A DNA stretch of 36,861 bases from Alphaproteobacteria bacterium. GTDB lineage: Bacteria; Pseudomonadota; Alphaproteobacteria; ATCC43930; CGMCC-115725. This document shows positions 1 through 8,381 of this stretch, in pieces. The position numbers and the translations under genes were made by a program. The notes beneath the pieces are model-generated. The model searched no databases and had not been told where the DNA came from. It was given only the letters and a program-made list of their open reading frames with translations. The stretch is from positions 1 to 36,861 of the forward strand of contig JASIAN010000195.1 of the NCBI GenBank assembly GCA_030042035.1, given 5' to 3'. How positions within the stretch are numbered: the first letter of the stretch is position 1; the number at the start of each line of letters is the position of its first letter.

Positions 1-870
1 AGGATCGGACGCAACAGCTTTACCGAAGTCTATTTCGCCGGCTGCAACCCCAGCTTTGTTGAAACGAATGACGGCTACGTGATGATCGATTCGCCGCAGC
101 AGCCGATCGACGCCGTGCGCTGGCGCGAGCGGCTCGAAGAAAAGGCGCCAATCCGCTACCTGATCAACACCGAGCCGCACGGCGACCATATTTCCGGCAA
201 TGCATATTTTCCTGGCATCACTGTCGTCGGCCAGGTCAAATTGCAGGAATGCTTCGACCGTTATCTCGCCGCGTTCGGCTCGCTCGACGACAAGCGCGAG
301 CGCTTCAAACAAATCGACCCCGACAGTGTCTTTCTGGTCGGCCATCCCGACTACGCCAACCCCAACGCGCCGACCCTCACCTTCACCGACAGGCTCACCC
401 TCAATGTCGGCGACCATACGTTCAACATCATCCATCATCCCGGCCACACCGCGCCGCAGACCTCGATCCACGTGCCCGAGGAGGGCGTCGTGTTTACCGG
501 CGACAACGTGTTCCACAAATGCCGCTCGTGGCTGCAGGAATGCGATCCGTGGGAGTGGCTGGCGGCGCTCGATCAGATCGCCGCGCTCGATGTCGAGACG
601 ATCGTGCCGGGCCACGGCGAGCCATGCGGCAAGGCCTATCTGAAGGAGCAGGCGCAGATCGTCGAGAACTGGGTCGGCTTTGTCGAAACCTTTGTCGAGC
701 GCGGCGTCGAACCGGACGAAATCCTGCAAGGCCCGATCCCGGTGACGCGCCAGGACCCCTACCCGATCGGCCAGCGCCTGTTCATGCACGACGGGCGGCT
801 GACCGGCCTGATCGTCAACAACCTGCACCGCCGCATCCGTGACCGGAAGGCCGCCGCGCCGGCAGCCTGA
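1..870 (+). CDS. MBL-fold metallo-hydrolase, 5' end outside window
   Basis: The reading frame is open from the first base, so the start lies upstream; 289 codons are visible before TGA. The metallo-beta-lactamase fold is shown by TEPHGDH (169-189), then HHPGHT, a TGDN aspartate motif and PGHGEP in the usual order and spacing for a dinuclear metal site. The first residue of the normal HxHxDH signature is Glu instead of His, so one zinc ligand appears replaced. Members hydrolyse thioesters, lactones, phosphoesters or sulfate esters; the substrate cannot be told from sequence. It lies 59 bases before a gentisate-dioxygenase-like gene on the same strand, which suggests, but does not prove, a role in aromatic breakdown. 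The C-terminal region after PGHGEP is an unremarkable helical tail. Confidence 0.85.
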   Translation, partial: RIGRNSFTEVYFAGCNPSFVETNDGYVMIDSPQQPIDAVRWRERLEEKAPIRYLINTEPHGDHISGNAYFPGITVVGQVKLQECFDRYLAAFGSLDDKRERFKQIDPDSVFLVGHPDYANPNAPTLTFTDRLTLNVGDHTFNIIHHPGHTAPQTSIHVPEEGVVFTGDNVFHKCRSWLQECDPWEWLAALDQIAALDVETIVPGHGEPCGKAYLKEQAQIVENWVGFVETFVERGVEPDEILQGPIPVTRQDPYPIGQRLFMHDGRLTGLIVNNLHRRIRDRKAAAPAA

Positions 871-929
871 CCGCGCCCGCGCATCGCGGCGTTGTGATAG
901 GCTCGGCGCGATGTTTGAGGAGGCGGGCG

Positions 930-2132
930 ATGGCGGCAGCGGCATTGAATTCGGCGGCGCGGGCGGCGATGGAGCAGCTCAACGGCGAGGCCGAAGCAAA
1001 AGGGCTGCATATCTGGCTGCGCACCCAGGCCAACGCGCCGGCGCAGCGCCCGTGGTTTGCTGATTTCGGCATCGCCGCGGGCGGCGCGCTGGCCGAGGGT
1101 CGGGTCGGCAAGAACCAGATGAAAGCCGCGCCCTATCGCTGGCCGTGGCGCGACATCGGTTCTTATCTCGACCGCATTGCCGATATCGCCCGCACCGCCG
1201 ACGTGTCGCCGATCGAATTCGCCGACCGCCAGCAGTTCCTGCTGGTCAATCCCGGGCTTGGCGGGCGGCTGCAGGTGGCAAGCACGATCCGCTGCGCCGT
1301 CTCGATCTATAACCCCGGCGATGTCGCGCCGGTGCACATGCATGCGCCCAACGCCAGCCGCACGATCCTGTCCGACAATGGCGGCTACACGACGATCGAG
1401 GGCGAGCGCTGCAAGGCGGCGCGCGGCGACCTGATCCTGACCCCGAACGGCACGTGGCACGACCACGGCAATGACGGTTCGACGCCGGTCGTGTGGGCCG
1501 ACATTCTCGATTTCCCGCTGCTCGAATTTCTCGACTGCAACTGGATCGATGAAGAATTTCCGGGCGAGCGCGAGGGCAACGCGCGCGCCCAGAAGCCGAT
1601 CTTCGGCAACGGCCATTCGGCGCGGCTCTATGGCCAAGGTGGCATCCTGCCGGGGTTTGTCGCGCATCAGCGCGGCATCGGCCACATGACGAGCCCCGTT
1701 TTCCACTATCGCGGCGCCGCGATCCGCGCGGCGCTCGACGCGCTGCGCGGCGAGATGGGTGACCCGTACGAGGGGGTCTGGCTGCGCTTTGTGAACCCGG
1801 CGACGGGCGCCGCCGTGTTTCCGACCCTCGATTATGCGGCGCAATTGCTGCGGTCAGGCGAAGCGACGCGCTGGAAACGCGAGACCGCTAACAATTTCTA
1901 CATCGTGCTCGACGGCGAAGGGACGACCGAGATCGCCGGCAAACGCTTCGATTGGGCGAAGAACGACCTGTTCGTGATCCCCAATTTCTTGTGGCGGCGC
2001 CACAAGAACCGCGGCCCCGGCGACGCGGTGCTCTATCTGTGCTCCGACCGGCCGCTGTTCGAAAAGATCGGCCAATACCGCGCCCAGGGCCGCACCGCGG
2101 ATGGGCAAGAAGTCGTGCAACTGGTGGCTTAG
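930..2132 (+). CDS. Gentisate 1,2-dioxygenase-like bicupin ring-cleavage enzyme
   Basis: A 400-residue protein with two cupin domains. The first carries HMHAPNASRTIL (His126 and His128) and GDLILTPNGTWHDHG (His167), the Fe(II)-binding pattern of gentisate, 1-hydroxy-2-naphthoate and salicylate 1,2-dioxygenases. The second cupin, around residues 300-370, lacks an obvious HxH and is probably structural. Family members cleave a hydroxylated aromatic acid between the carboxyl- and hydroxyl-bearing carbons, giving maleylpyruvate from gentisate. The ATG at 930 was chosen because GAGGAGG lies six bases upstream (917-923); a GTG at 894 in the same frame has no such site. No maleylpyruvate isomerase or fumarylpyruvate hydrolase is visible nearby, so the exact substrate is open. 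Confidence 0.85.
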   Translation: MAAAALNSAARAAMEQLNGEAEAKGLHIWLRTQANAPAQRPWFADFGIAAGGALAEGRVGKNQMKAAPYRWPWRDIGSYLDRIADIARTADVSPIEFADRQQFLLVNPGLGGRLQVASTIRCAVSIYNPGDVAPVHMHAPNASRTILSDNGGYTTIEGERCKAARGDLILTPNGTWHDHGNDGSTPVVWADILDFPLLEFLDCNWIDEEFPGEREGNARAQKPIFGNGHSARLYGQGGILPGFVAHQRGIGHMTSPVFHYRGAAIRAALDALRGEMGDPYEGVWLRFVNPATGAAVFPTLDYAAQLLRSGEATRWKRETANNFYIVLDGEGTTEIAGKRFDWAKNDLFVIPNFLWRRHKNRGPGDAVLYLCSDRPLFEKIGQYRAQGRTADGQEVVQLVA

Positions 2133-2150
2133 AATTAATGCTTTGCTGCG

Positions 2151-2480
2151 TCACTCGCTGCCAGTCGCAACCCGGAGAGGAAATGTCTCCATCCTCTGCC
2201 CGCGCGGGCTCGGGCGTTGCGAAGTCTGAAAATGCTGTACGCCGCGGGCGCAGCGCAGCGCATCAACGACACTCTGAAATTCGACGAGCAGCCCGTCGCC
2301 GGTCGTCTTGACCATGCGGCCGCGATGCTCGGCGAGTGCCGGGTCGATCAGCTCGACACGCAGCGCCTTGATCCGCGCCACCGTCGCTTCTTCGTCGGCG
2401 CCCATCAGCCGCGAATAACCGGCGATGTCGGCGGCGAGCATTGCCGCCAGGCGGCGGCGCAGCGATCGGCTCTCGGCCAT
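2151..2480 (-). pseudogene. Truncated class III adenylate/guanylate cyclase domain
   Basis: The first ~80 residues match the start of alphaproteobacterial class III cyclases: RRLAAMLAADIAGYSRLMG with the first metal-binding Asp, then GRMVKTTGDGLLVEF with the second, then VVDALRCA. After that the similarity stops and an arginine/proline-rich tail unlike the family runs to a stop 18 bases from the convergent dioxygenase gene. The rest of the catalytic domain, including the transition-state Asn/Arg helix, and any TPR or sensor region are missing; full proteins of this type are several hundred residues. The fragment therefore cannot make a working cyclase and is called a gene remnant. Its ATG directly abuts a perfect stem-loop. 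Confidence 0.7.
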
Positions 2481-2510
2481 CGTTCCCTGCCCGGCTTCGG
2501 GCAGGGAACG
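2481..2510. other. Perfect 12-bp stem-loop between cold-shock gene and cyclase remnant
   Basis: CGTTCCCTGCCC (2481-2492) is the exact reverse complement of 2499-2510, with a six-base loop. It begins 12 bases past the stop of the reverse-strand cold-shock gene and ends at the ATG of the cyclase remnant. There is no T-run, so it is not a classical intrinsic terminator; it may stabilise the cold-shock mRNA 3' end or be a dispersed palindrome. Confidence 0.6.
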
Positions 2511-2521
2511 CGAAGGGGGCC

Positions 2522-3148
2522 TCAGGCGAGACGGATTGCGGCGGCTTCCGGACCCTTGCGGCCCTCGGCAATATCGACGACGACGCGCTGACCCTCATCG
2601 AGGCTGGTGAGGCCGGCGCGCTGCAGCGCCGAGGCGTGCACAAACACATCCTTGCCGCCGCCGTCGCGCACGATGAAGCCGAACCCCTTCATCGCGTTGT
2701 ACCATTTGACCGTGCCGGTCTCCTGGCCGACGACTTCGAGCGGCGGCCGCTCGGCGGCGGGGCGAAAGCCGCCGCTGCGCGGTGGCCGCACCGCGCCGCC
2801 AGTGCTGGTGTCGACGCTCAGTACCTCGGTGACTTGCGGCCCGCGCTGGCCTTGCGCGACCCGCACTTCCAGCGTGTCGCCGGGCTGCACCGCGGCGACC
2901 CCGCTGCGCGCCAGCACCGTCGCATGCAGGAACGCGTCGCCGGAGCCATCCGACAGCTCGACGAAGCCGAAGCCTTTTTCGGATTTGAACCATTTTACGA
3001 CGGCGCCGACCGGCGGGCCGGACGGCTCCTCGAAACGCGGCCTCTGAAACCGTGGCGCCGACCCGAAATCGCGTGGCGGCGGCTCGAATTCCTGCTCGTC
3101 AAAGCTGCGACGGCGGCGCTGTTGCCGGAAATTCCTGTCCTTTTCCAA
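2522..3148 (-). CDS. Two-domain cold-shock protein
   Basis: 208 residues with two cold-shock domains, about 47-112 and 144-207. Each holds the RNA-binding pair: KGFGFV (58-63) with DAFLHA (71-76), and KGFGFI (154-159) with DVFVHA (167-172). The first 45 residues are arginine-, proline- and phenylalanine-rich and look disordered; a Pro/Gly/Arg linker separates the domains. Such proteins bind single-stranded RNA and DNA and act as RNA chaperones in the cytoplasm; the two-domain form is common in Alphaproteobacteria. The start is TTG at 3148, since an in-frame TAG lies four codons upstream and no ATG precedes the first domain. It is transcribed away from the molybdenum hydroxylase gene. Confidence 0.9.
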   Translation of the reverse strand: MEKDRNFRQQRRRRSFDEQEFEPPPRDFGSAPRFQRPRFEEPSGPPVGAVVKWFKSEKGFGFVELSDGSGDAFLHATVLARSGVAAVQPGDTLEVRVAQGQRGPQVTEVLSVDTSTGGAVRPPRSGGFRPAAERPPLEVVGQETGTVKWYNAMKGFGFIVRDGGGKDVFVHASALQRAGLTSLDEGQRVVVDIAEGRKGPEAAAIRLA

Positions 3149-3274
3149 GTCAGTATCCTAAATCTCGCACCCGGACCGGGACATCATGCCACATTTCCGC
3201 CGTCAGCGTGAACGGTGTTCGCGCGGCCGCGCTGCGCCAAACGCATTTCGGCATGCACGCGGCGGATGGCCTCG

Positions 3275-3319
3275 GGTGCGACTGGACGGCGCATAGGGTC
3301 TTGTGTTCACCGTCGCACC
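3275..3319 (+). other. Possible leader stem-loop upstream of molybdenum hydroxylase gene
   Basis: GGTGCGAC (3275-3282) pairs perfectly with GTCGCACC (3312-3319), enclosing 29 bases, about 50 bases before the GTG start. It could be a regulatory leader structure or chance pairing in GC-rich DNA. No known riboswitch consensus was recognised. Confidence 0.3.
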
Positions 3320-3369
3320 GCGCGACTCTAGGGGGCAGTCGATGCTCCCAAGCGATGAGGAGAAGAGCC

Positions 3370-5655
3370 GTGAACGATGTCGTGGGGCGCTTCAAGTGGG
3401 TGGGAACCCGGCCGATCCGTCCGGACGGCGTGCCGAAGGTCACCGGCAAGGCGATGTACGCCGCCGACTACACGATGCCAGGCGCCATCGTCGGCAAGAT
3501 CCTGCGCTCGCCGCACGCGCACGCCCGCATCCGCCGCCTCGACACGTCGAAGGCGGAGCGGCTGCCCGGCGTCAAGGCGGTTATAACCGCAAAGGATGTC
3601 CCGGAGCAGAAATTCGAATACGTCGGCCCGGAGCGTGTCGCCGTCAATTTCTGGCATGTCACGCGCAATGTCATGGCGCGCGAAAAGGTGCTCTATGAGG
3701 GTCATGCGGTGGCCGCTGTCGCCGCAATCGACGCCGCGACGGCCGATGAGGCGCTCGCTCTGATCGATGTCGATTACGAAGTGCTGCCGCACGTCATCGA
3801 TGTCGACGACGCGATGGCCGAGAACGCCCCGCTCCTCTTCGAAGACATGATCACCCGCGGCGTCGAGCCGGCACCGACCAAGCCGTCGAACATCTCAAAG
3901 AAGCTTGACTTTCGCATCGGCGACATCGACGCCGGGTTTGCCCAGGCCGACGTCGTCGTCGACGAGGAATTCAAAACCGCCGCGGTGCATCAGGGCTATA
4001 TCGAGCCGCATGCCTGCTGCGTCCGGGTCGATGCCGACGGCCAGACCGAGGTGTGGTCGTCGAGCCAGGGCCATTTCGTCGTCCGCGCGTTGACCGCCAA
4101 GCTCCTCAACAAGCCGGTCGGCGATGTGCGCTGCGCCCCGGCCGAGATTGGCGGCGGCTTCGGCGGCAAGACCGTCATCTATCTCGAGCCGGTGGCAGCC
4201 CTGCTGTCGCAGAAATCGGGTCGCCCGGTGAAGATCACGATGACCCGCGACGAGGTGTTCAAGGCCACCGGCCCCACCTCGGGCTCGTCGATGCGGGTCA
4301 AGATGGGCGTCACAAAGGACGGCAAGATTACCGCCGCCGAAGGCATCTTCAAGTTCCAGGCCGGCGCCTTCCCCGGTTCGCCGGTCATGAACGCGTGCCT
4401 GTGCGCGTTCGCGCCTTATGCGATCGAGAACGCCCACACGACCGGCTACGATGTCGTGTGCAACCGGCCGAAATCGGCCGCCTACCGCGCGCCCGGCTCG
4501 CCGATCTCGGCGTTTGCGGTCGAGAGCGTCGTCGACATCTTGGCCAAAAAGATCGGCATGGATCCGCTGGAGCTGCGCCGCCGGAACGCCGCCGGCCCCG
4601 GCACGCCGATGATCTACGGTCCGAAACTGGCGCATGGCGGCTACCTCGAAACGGTCGAGGCCTGCCTCAACCACCCCGACTACAAGAAGCCATTGGGCAA
4701 GAACCAGGGCCGCGGCGTCGCCTCGGGCTATTGGTTCAACGGCGGCGGCGAATCGAGCGCCAGCGTGCAGATCGGCGCCGACGGCACGGTGCTTGTCGCC
4801 ACCGGCAGCGTCGATGTCGGCGGCTCGCGCGCCAGCCAAGCATTGATGGCGGCCGAGACATTCGGGGTGCCCTATGAGCAGGTGCGCTGCATCGTCGCCG
4901 ACACCGCTTCGATCGGCTACACCCACGTCACGGGCGGCTCGCGCGTCACGTTCGCGACGGGCATGGCGGTCGTCGAGACCTGCAAGAAGCTCATCGATGA
5001 CATGCGCGCCCGCGCCGCGATGATCTGGGGCGTCGATCCCGAGGGCGTCGTGTGGGAGGACGGCTGCGCCAAGCCGGCCTCCAGCAACGTCGGCGATTTC
5101 AAGCCGATGCCATTGAAGGAGATCGCGGCCAAGGCGGCCTTGACCGGCGGCCCGCTGACCGCTGCTTCCTCGGTCAATGCCGGCGGCCAGGCGCCCGGCT
5201 TCTCCACCCAGTTCTGCGATGTCGAGGTCGATCCGGAGACCGGCAAGGTCACGATTCTGCGCTTTATTGTGGCGCAGGACGCCGGCAAGGCGATCCATCC
5301 GTCCTATGTCGAAGGGCAGATGCAGGGCGGCGTCGTACAGGGCATCGGCTGGGCGCTCAATGAGGAATACATCTACGACAAACAGGGCCGGCTCGATAAC
5401 GCCGGCTTCCTCGATTACCGCTGCCCGGTCGCCTCCGACCTGCCGATGATCGACACGATCGTCGTCGAGGTGCCGAACCCGACGCATCCCTACGGTGCCA
5501 AGGGGGTGGGCGAAGTCAACATCTGCCCGCCGATGGCGGCGATCGCCAACGCGATCGAAAACGCCCTTGGCGTACGGCTTGCCGAACTGCCGATGTCGCC
5601 GCCGAAGATCGTTGCCGCGCTCGACGTGGCGCAGCCGAAGCTGGCGGCCGACTAG
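3370..5655 (+). CDS. Xanthine dehydrogenase-family molybdopterin-binding large subunit
   Basis: 761 residues. The N-terminal part (PDGVPKVTGKAMYAADY) is the small a/b-hammerhead domain of the family; the remainder is the molybdenum-cofactor-binding domain. Seen are GGGFGGK (about 261-267), AYRAPG (about 371) and KGVGE with the likely catalytic Glu715. Relatives hydroxylate aldehydes, purines, N-heterocycles or CO using Mo-cytosine or Mo-pterin dinucleotide; AYRAPG rather than AYRCSF argues against a true CO dehydrogenase. Normally a 2Fe-2S subunit and an FAD subunit accompany it, but neither is encoded beside it. A MoaD/ThiS-like gene follows instead. GTG at 3370 was chosen because GAGGAGAAG lies just upstream; an ATG at 3355 is possible but has no clear ribosome site. 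Substrate unknown. Confidence 0.88.
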   Translation: MNDVVGRFKWVGTRPIRPDGVPKVTGKAMYAADYTMPGAIVGKILRSPHAHARIRRLDTSKAERLPGVKAVITAKDVPEQKFEYVGPERVAVNFWHVTRNVMAREKVLYEGHAVAAVAAIDAATADEALALIDVDYEVLPHVIDVDDAMAENAPLLFEDMITRGVEPAPTKPSNISKKLDFRIGDIDAGFAQADVVVDEEFKTAAVHQGYIEPHACCVRVDADGQTEVWSSSQGHFVVRALTAKLLNKPVGDVRCAPAEIGGGFGGKTVIYLEPVAALLSQKSGRPVKITMTRDEVFKATGPTSGSSMRVKMGVTKDGKITAAEGIFKFQAGAFPGSPVMNACLCAFAPYAIENAHTTGYDVVCNRPKSAAYRAPGSPISAFAVESVVDILAKKIGMDPLELRRRNAAGPGTPMIYGPKLAHGGYLETVEACLNHPDYKKPLGKNQGRGVASGYWFNGGGESSASVQIGADGTVLVATGSVDVGGSRASQALMAAETFGVPYEQVRCIVADTASIGYTHVTGGSRVTFATGMAVVETCKKLIDDMRARAAMIWGVDPEGVVWEDGCAKPASSNVGDFKPMPLKEIAAKAALTGGPLTAASSVNAGGQAPGFSTQFCDVEVDPETGKVTILRFIVAQDAGKAIHPSYVEGQMQGGVVQGIGWALNEEYIYDKQGRLDNAGFLDYRCPVASDLPMIDTIVVEVPNPTHPYGAKGVGEVNICPPMAAIANAIENALGVRLAELPMSPPKIVAALDVAQPKLAAD

Positions 5656-5663
5656 GCTCAGGC

Positions 5664-5755
5664 ATCGTCGTTGCGAGCGGAGCGAAGCAATCCCGAACCG
5701 CAGAAAAATCCATCGGATCGCGATTGCTTCGCCGCCCGCTTCTCGCAGTGACGAG
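5664..5755. repeat. Palindromic intergenic repeat, two inverted arms
   Basis: The left arm (5664-5694, containing GCGAAGCAATCCC) and right arm (about 5721-5755, containing GATTGCTTCGCCG and CGCAGTGACGAG) are imperfect inverted copies of one unit. A near-identical copy of the left arm lies at 36314-36344 (28 of 31 bases the same). It sits between the molybdenum hydroxylase and the MoaD-like gene and could fold in the shared mRNA. Confidence 0.75.
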
Positions 5756-5776
5756 GCGACGCGGGGAGGAGCGGCA

Positions 5777-6034
5777 ATGGCGCCGGCGCATGTCGTGCTG
5801 TCGAGCGGCTTCAGCCGGCGCTATACCGGCGGCCTCAGGGAATTCGACATCGAAGCAAAAACGATGCGCGACGTGCTGAAGGAGCTCGATCGCCGGTTCC
5901 CCGGCCTCGGCGAGCACCTGGAAGAGGAAACCACGGTCGCGATCGACGGCGAGATCCATGACCAGCCGACCTATTTTCAGGTGCTGCGGCCGGGCTGCGA
6001 GATCTTTTTCATCCCGAAGCTGGAAGGCGGCTGA
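5777..6034 (+). CDS. MoaD/ThiS-like ubiquitin-fold sulfur-carrier protein
   Basis: 85 residues ending in Gly-Gly (KLEGG), the C-terminal tail that E1-like enzymes adenylate and convert to a thiocarboxylate in MoaD and ThiS. Other fold-typical points are MRDVLKELDRRFPGL in the helix and a late CEIFFIPKLEGG strand. It is preceded by GGGAGGAG (5763-5770), which fixes ATG 5777. It follows the molybdenum hydroxylase large subunit by 121 bases on the same strand, so a role in cofactor synthesis or sulfuration for that enzyme is an attractive inference; the MoaE, MoeB and sulfurtransferase partners are not in the window. It could instead serve another sulfur-transfer pathway. It differs from textbook MoaD enough that no gene symbol is given. 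Confidence 0.75.
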   Translation: MAPAHVVLSSGFSRRYTGGLREFDIEAKTMRDVLKELDRRFPGLGEHLEEETTVAIDGEIHDQPTYFQVLRPGCEIFFIPKLEGG

Positions 6035-6082
6035 GCGAGTGCGGCGACGCGACGGTTGGCGACGATTTCGTAACCGTGATCT

Positions 6083-6106
6083 GTTAGGATTAATCCGTTA
6101 GAATTA
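6083..6106. promoter_or_regulatory. AT-rich direct repeat upstream of glmM
   Basis: GTTAGGATTA (6083-6092) recurs as GTTAGAATTA (6097-6106), 14 bases apart, and the first overlaps the palindrome GGATTAATCC. It is AT-rich within GC-rich DNA and lies 27-50 bases before the first possible glmM start, so it may be a promoter or operator. No clear -35/-10 pair was identified. Confidence 0.35.
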
Positions 6107-6132
6107 TTGTTCACGTCCCAGTCGCTGCGCTG

Positions 6133-7566
6133 ATGGGCGGCGGGCTGGACATGGCAAGCGGCGACCCGATGATGCGCAAGCTTTTCGGAACGGACGGCAT
6201 CCGCGGCACCGCCAACAGCGAGCCGATGACGCCGGAGACGGCGCTTCGCGTCGCGATGGCGGTCGGTGAATGCTTCCGCAACGGCAACCACAAGCATCTT
6301 GTCGTCATCGGCAAGGACACGCGCCTGTCGGGCTATATGCTCGAACCGGCGCTGACCGCCGGCTTTATCACGATGGGCATGGATGTCGTGCTGATCGGCC
6401 CCCTGCCGACGCCGGCGATCGCAATGCTGACGCGCAGCCTCAGGGCCGATATCGGCGTCATGATCTCGGCCTCGCACAACCCCTTCGCCGACAATGGCAT
6501 CAAATTGTTCGGGCCGGACGGCTACAAATTGTCCGACGAACTCGAGGCGCAAATCGAGCGCAGCCTCGAAAGCGGCCCGCGGCGCCGCGCCGCGCCCAAT
6601 GAACTCGGCCGCGCCAAGCGGCTGGAGGATGCCGGCGGCCGCTATATCGAATTCGTCAAGCAGAGTTTTCCGAAGGGGCTCCGGCTCGACGGGCTGCGCG
6701 TCGTCGTCGATTGCGCGCACGGCGCCGCCTACAAGGTCGCGCCGACCGTGTTCTGGGAACTCGGCGCCGAGGTGTTTTCGGTCGGCGTGTCGCCCGATGG
6801 TCTCAATATCAACCGCGAATGCGGCGCCTTGTCGCCCGAGCAGATGCGGCACGAGGTGCTGGCACGGCGCGCCGATATCGGGATTGCGCTCGACGGCGAC
6901 GCCGACCGGCTCATCGTCGCGGACGAGCGCGGCGTCCTGCTTGACGGCGACCAGTTGATGGGCCTCATTGCGACGAGCTTTGCACGCGGCGGCCGGCTCA
7001 CAGGCGGCGCGCTGGTTGCCACCGTCATGTCCAATCTCGGCCTCGAACGCTGCCTCGCCGCCCATGGCATCGGGCTGCACCGCGCCGCAGTCGGTGACCG
7101 CTACGTCGTCGAAAAAATGCGCGCTCACGGCTGCAACCTCGGCGGCGAGCAGTCCGGCCACATCATCCTGAGCGACTATGCAACGACCGGCGACGGGCTG
7201 ATTGCGGCGCTGCAGGTCCTGGCGGCGATCGTCGAAACCGGGCATCAGGCGAGCGAGGTGTGCCGCATCTTCGAGCCGGTGCCGCAGTTGTTGCGCAATG
7301 TCCGGTTTGGCGACGGCAACCCGCTCGGATCGCTGCTGGTGCAGCGGGCGATCGCCGAGGGTGAGGCGCGGCTGGGCGATGCCGGGCGGCTGGTGATCCG
7401 CAACTCCGGCACCGAGCCGGTCATCCGCGTCATGGCGCAGGGCGAAGATGAAGACCTGCTCGCCAGCGTCGTTGACGACATCTGCGAAGCGATCCTCTCG
7501 GCCGACCGCGGCATCGAGGCGATCGAGGCGCCGATCACAGTCGTACCGGTGCAGGCGGCCGAATAG
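6133..7566 (+). CDS. glmM: Phosphoglucosamine mutase GlmM
   Basis: Converts glucosamine-6-phosphate to glucosamine-1-phosphate for UDP-GlcNAc, peptidoglycan and LPS synthesis in the cytoplasm. It has [14 protein letters not shown] near the N-terminus, the phosphoserine loop ISASHNP (active Ser about 114), the metal-binding loop DGDADR, and the C-terminal phosphate-binding loop [12 protein letters not shown]. The four alpha-D-phosphohexomutase domains are complete and the length, about 465 from the conserved start to 477, is normal. The start is uncertain: ATG codons at 6133, 6151, 6169 and 6172 share the frame, none with a good ribosome site, and the family usually begins one or two residues before RKLFGTDG, favouring 6169 or 6172. 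It is first in a run with thiD two bases downstream. Confidence 0.95.
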   Translation: MGGGLDMASGDPMMRKLFGTDGIRGTANSEPMTPETALRVAMAVGECFRNGNHKHLVVIGKDTRLSGYMLEPALTAGFITMGMDVVLIGPLPTPAIAMLTRSLRADIGVMISASHNPFADNGIKLFGPDGYKLSDELEAQIERSLESGPRRRAAPNELGRAKRLEDAGGRYIEFVKQSFPKGLRLDGLRVVVDCAHGAAYKVAPTVFWELGAEVFSVGVSPDGLNINRECGALSPEQMRHEVLARRADIGIALDGDADRLIVADERGVLLDGDQLMGLIATSFARGGRLTGGALVATVMSNLGLERCLAAHGIGLHRAAVGDRYVVEKMRAHGCNLGGEQSGHIILSDYATTGDGLIAALQVLAAIVETGHQASEVCRIFEPVPQLLRNVRFGDGNPLGSLLVQRAIAEGEARLGDAGRLVIRNSGTEPVIRVMAQGEDEDLLASVVDDICEAILSADRGIEAIEAPITVVPVQAAE

Positions 7567-7568
7567 GC

Positions 7569-8381
7569 ATGCGCGGCCGCGTGCTGATCATCGCCGGCTC
7601 GGATTCGGGCGGCGGCGCCGGCATCCAGGCCGACATCAAGACGGTGACGATGCTCGGCGCCTTCGCGATGACGGCGCTGACCGCGCTGACCGCGCAGAAC
7701 ACGCTGGGCGTGTTCGGCGTCCTGCCGATCGCACCGGAATTCATCCGCCAGCAGATCGATGTCGTGCTCGACGACATCGGCGCCGACGCGGTCAAGACCG
7801 GCATGCTGCACGATGCCGCGGTCATCGAGACCGTAGCGGAGATTCTGGCCGAACGCGCAGCCGATGTACCCCTCGTCGTCGATCCGGTCATGGTCGCGAA
7901 AGGCGGCGCGCCATTGATCGAGCCGGGGGCGATCGACGCATTGAAGCGCCTGCTGATCCCGCGCGCCGCAATTTTGACGCCGAACTTGCCGGAAGCCGAA
8001 ATCCTCGCTGGCCATGCGATCCCCGATCTCGCCGCGATGCGCCGCGCCGCCGACGAACTCTTGGCGCTCGGCTGCCGCGCGGTATTGTTGAAGGGCGGCC
8101 ACCTGGCGGGCGATACGCTGCATGACGTGCTGGCAACCGCGTCGGGCGAGCGTCTGTGGGACAGCCCGCGCATCGCAACGCGGCACACGCACGGCACCGG
8201 CTGCACGCTCGCCTCGGCGGTCGCCGCCGGGATCGCCCAGGGCCTCGCAATCGATGCCGCCGTCGAGCGCGCCCGCGACTATGTCCGCCGCGCAATCGTC
8301 AGCGCACCGGGCTTCGGCCATGGCCATGGGCCGCTCGACCACGCCCACCCGCTGCACCAGGACGGCTGCGATGCGCCTTGA
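7569..8381 (+). CDS. thiD: Hydroxymethylpyrimidine/phosphomethylpyrimidine kinase ThiD
   Basis: 270 residues of the ribokinase-like fold. It phosphorylates HMP and HMP-phosphate to give HMP-pyrophosphate for thiamine synthesis and salvage. The start LIIAGSDSGGGAGIQADIK is diagnostic for ThiD, as are VKTGML, VVDPVMVAKGG, TPNLPEAE and the C-terminal anion-hole motif HGTGCTLASAVAAG with its catalytic cysteine. ATG 7569 lies two bases after the glmM stop, so the pair is probably co-transcribed. The 3' end overlaps the next gene by 11 bases. The His-rich C-terminal tail (GHGHGPLDHAHPLHQ) is a small oddity. No other thiamine genes are nearby. Confidence 0.95.
   Translation: MRGRVLIIAGSDSGGGAGIQADIKTVTMLGAFAMTALTALTAQNTLGVFGVLPIAPEFIRQQIDVVLDDIGADAVKTGMLHDAAVIETVAEILAERAADVPLVVDPVMVAKGGAPLIEPGAIDALKRLLIPRAAILTPNLPEAEILAGHAIPDLAAMRRAADELLALGCRAVLLKGGHLAGDTLHDVLATASGERLWDSPRIATRHTHGTGCTLASAVAAGIAQGLAIDAAVERARDYVRRAIVSAPGFGHGHGPLDHAHPLHQDGCDAP

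Noticed and set aside
3895-5487. Long open frame antisense to the molybdenum hydroxylase
   Set aside because: High GC keeps the opposite frame open; the translation is Arg/Asp/Ala-rich with no family signal and the forward frame is clearly real.
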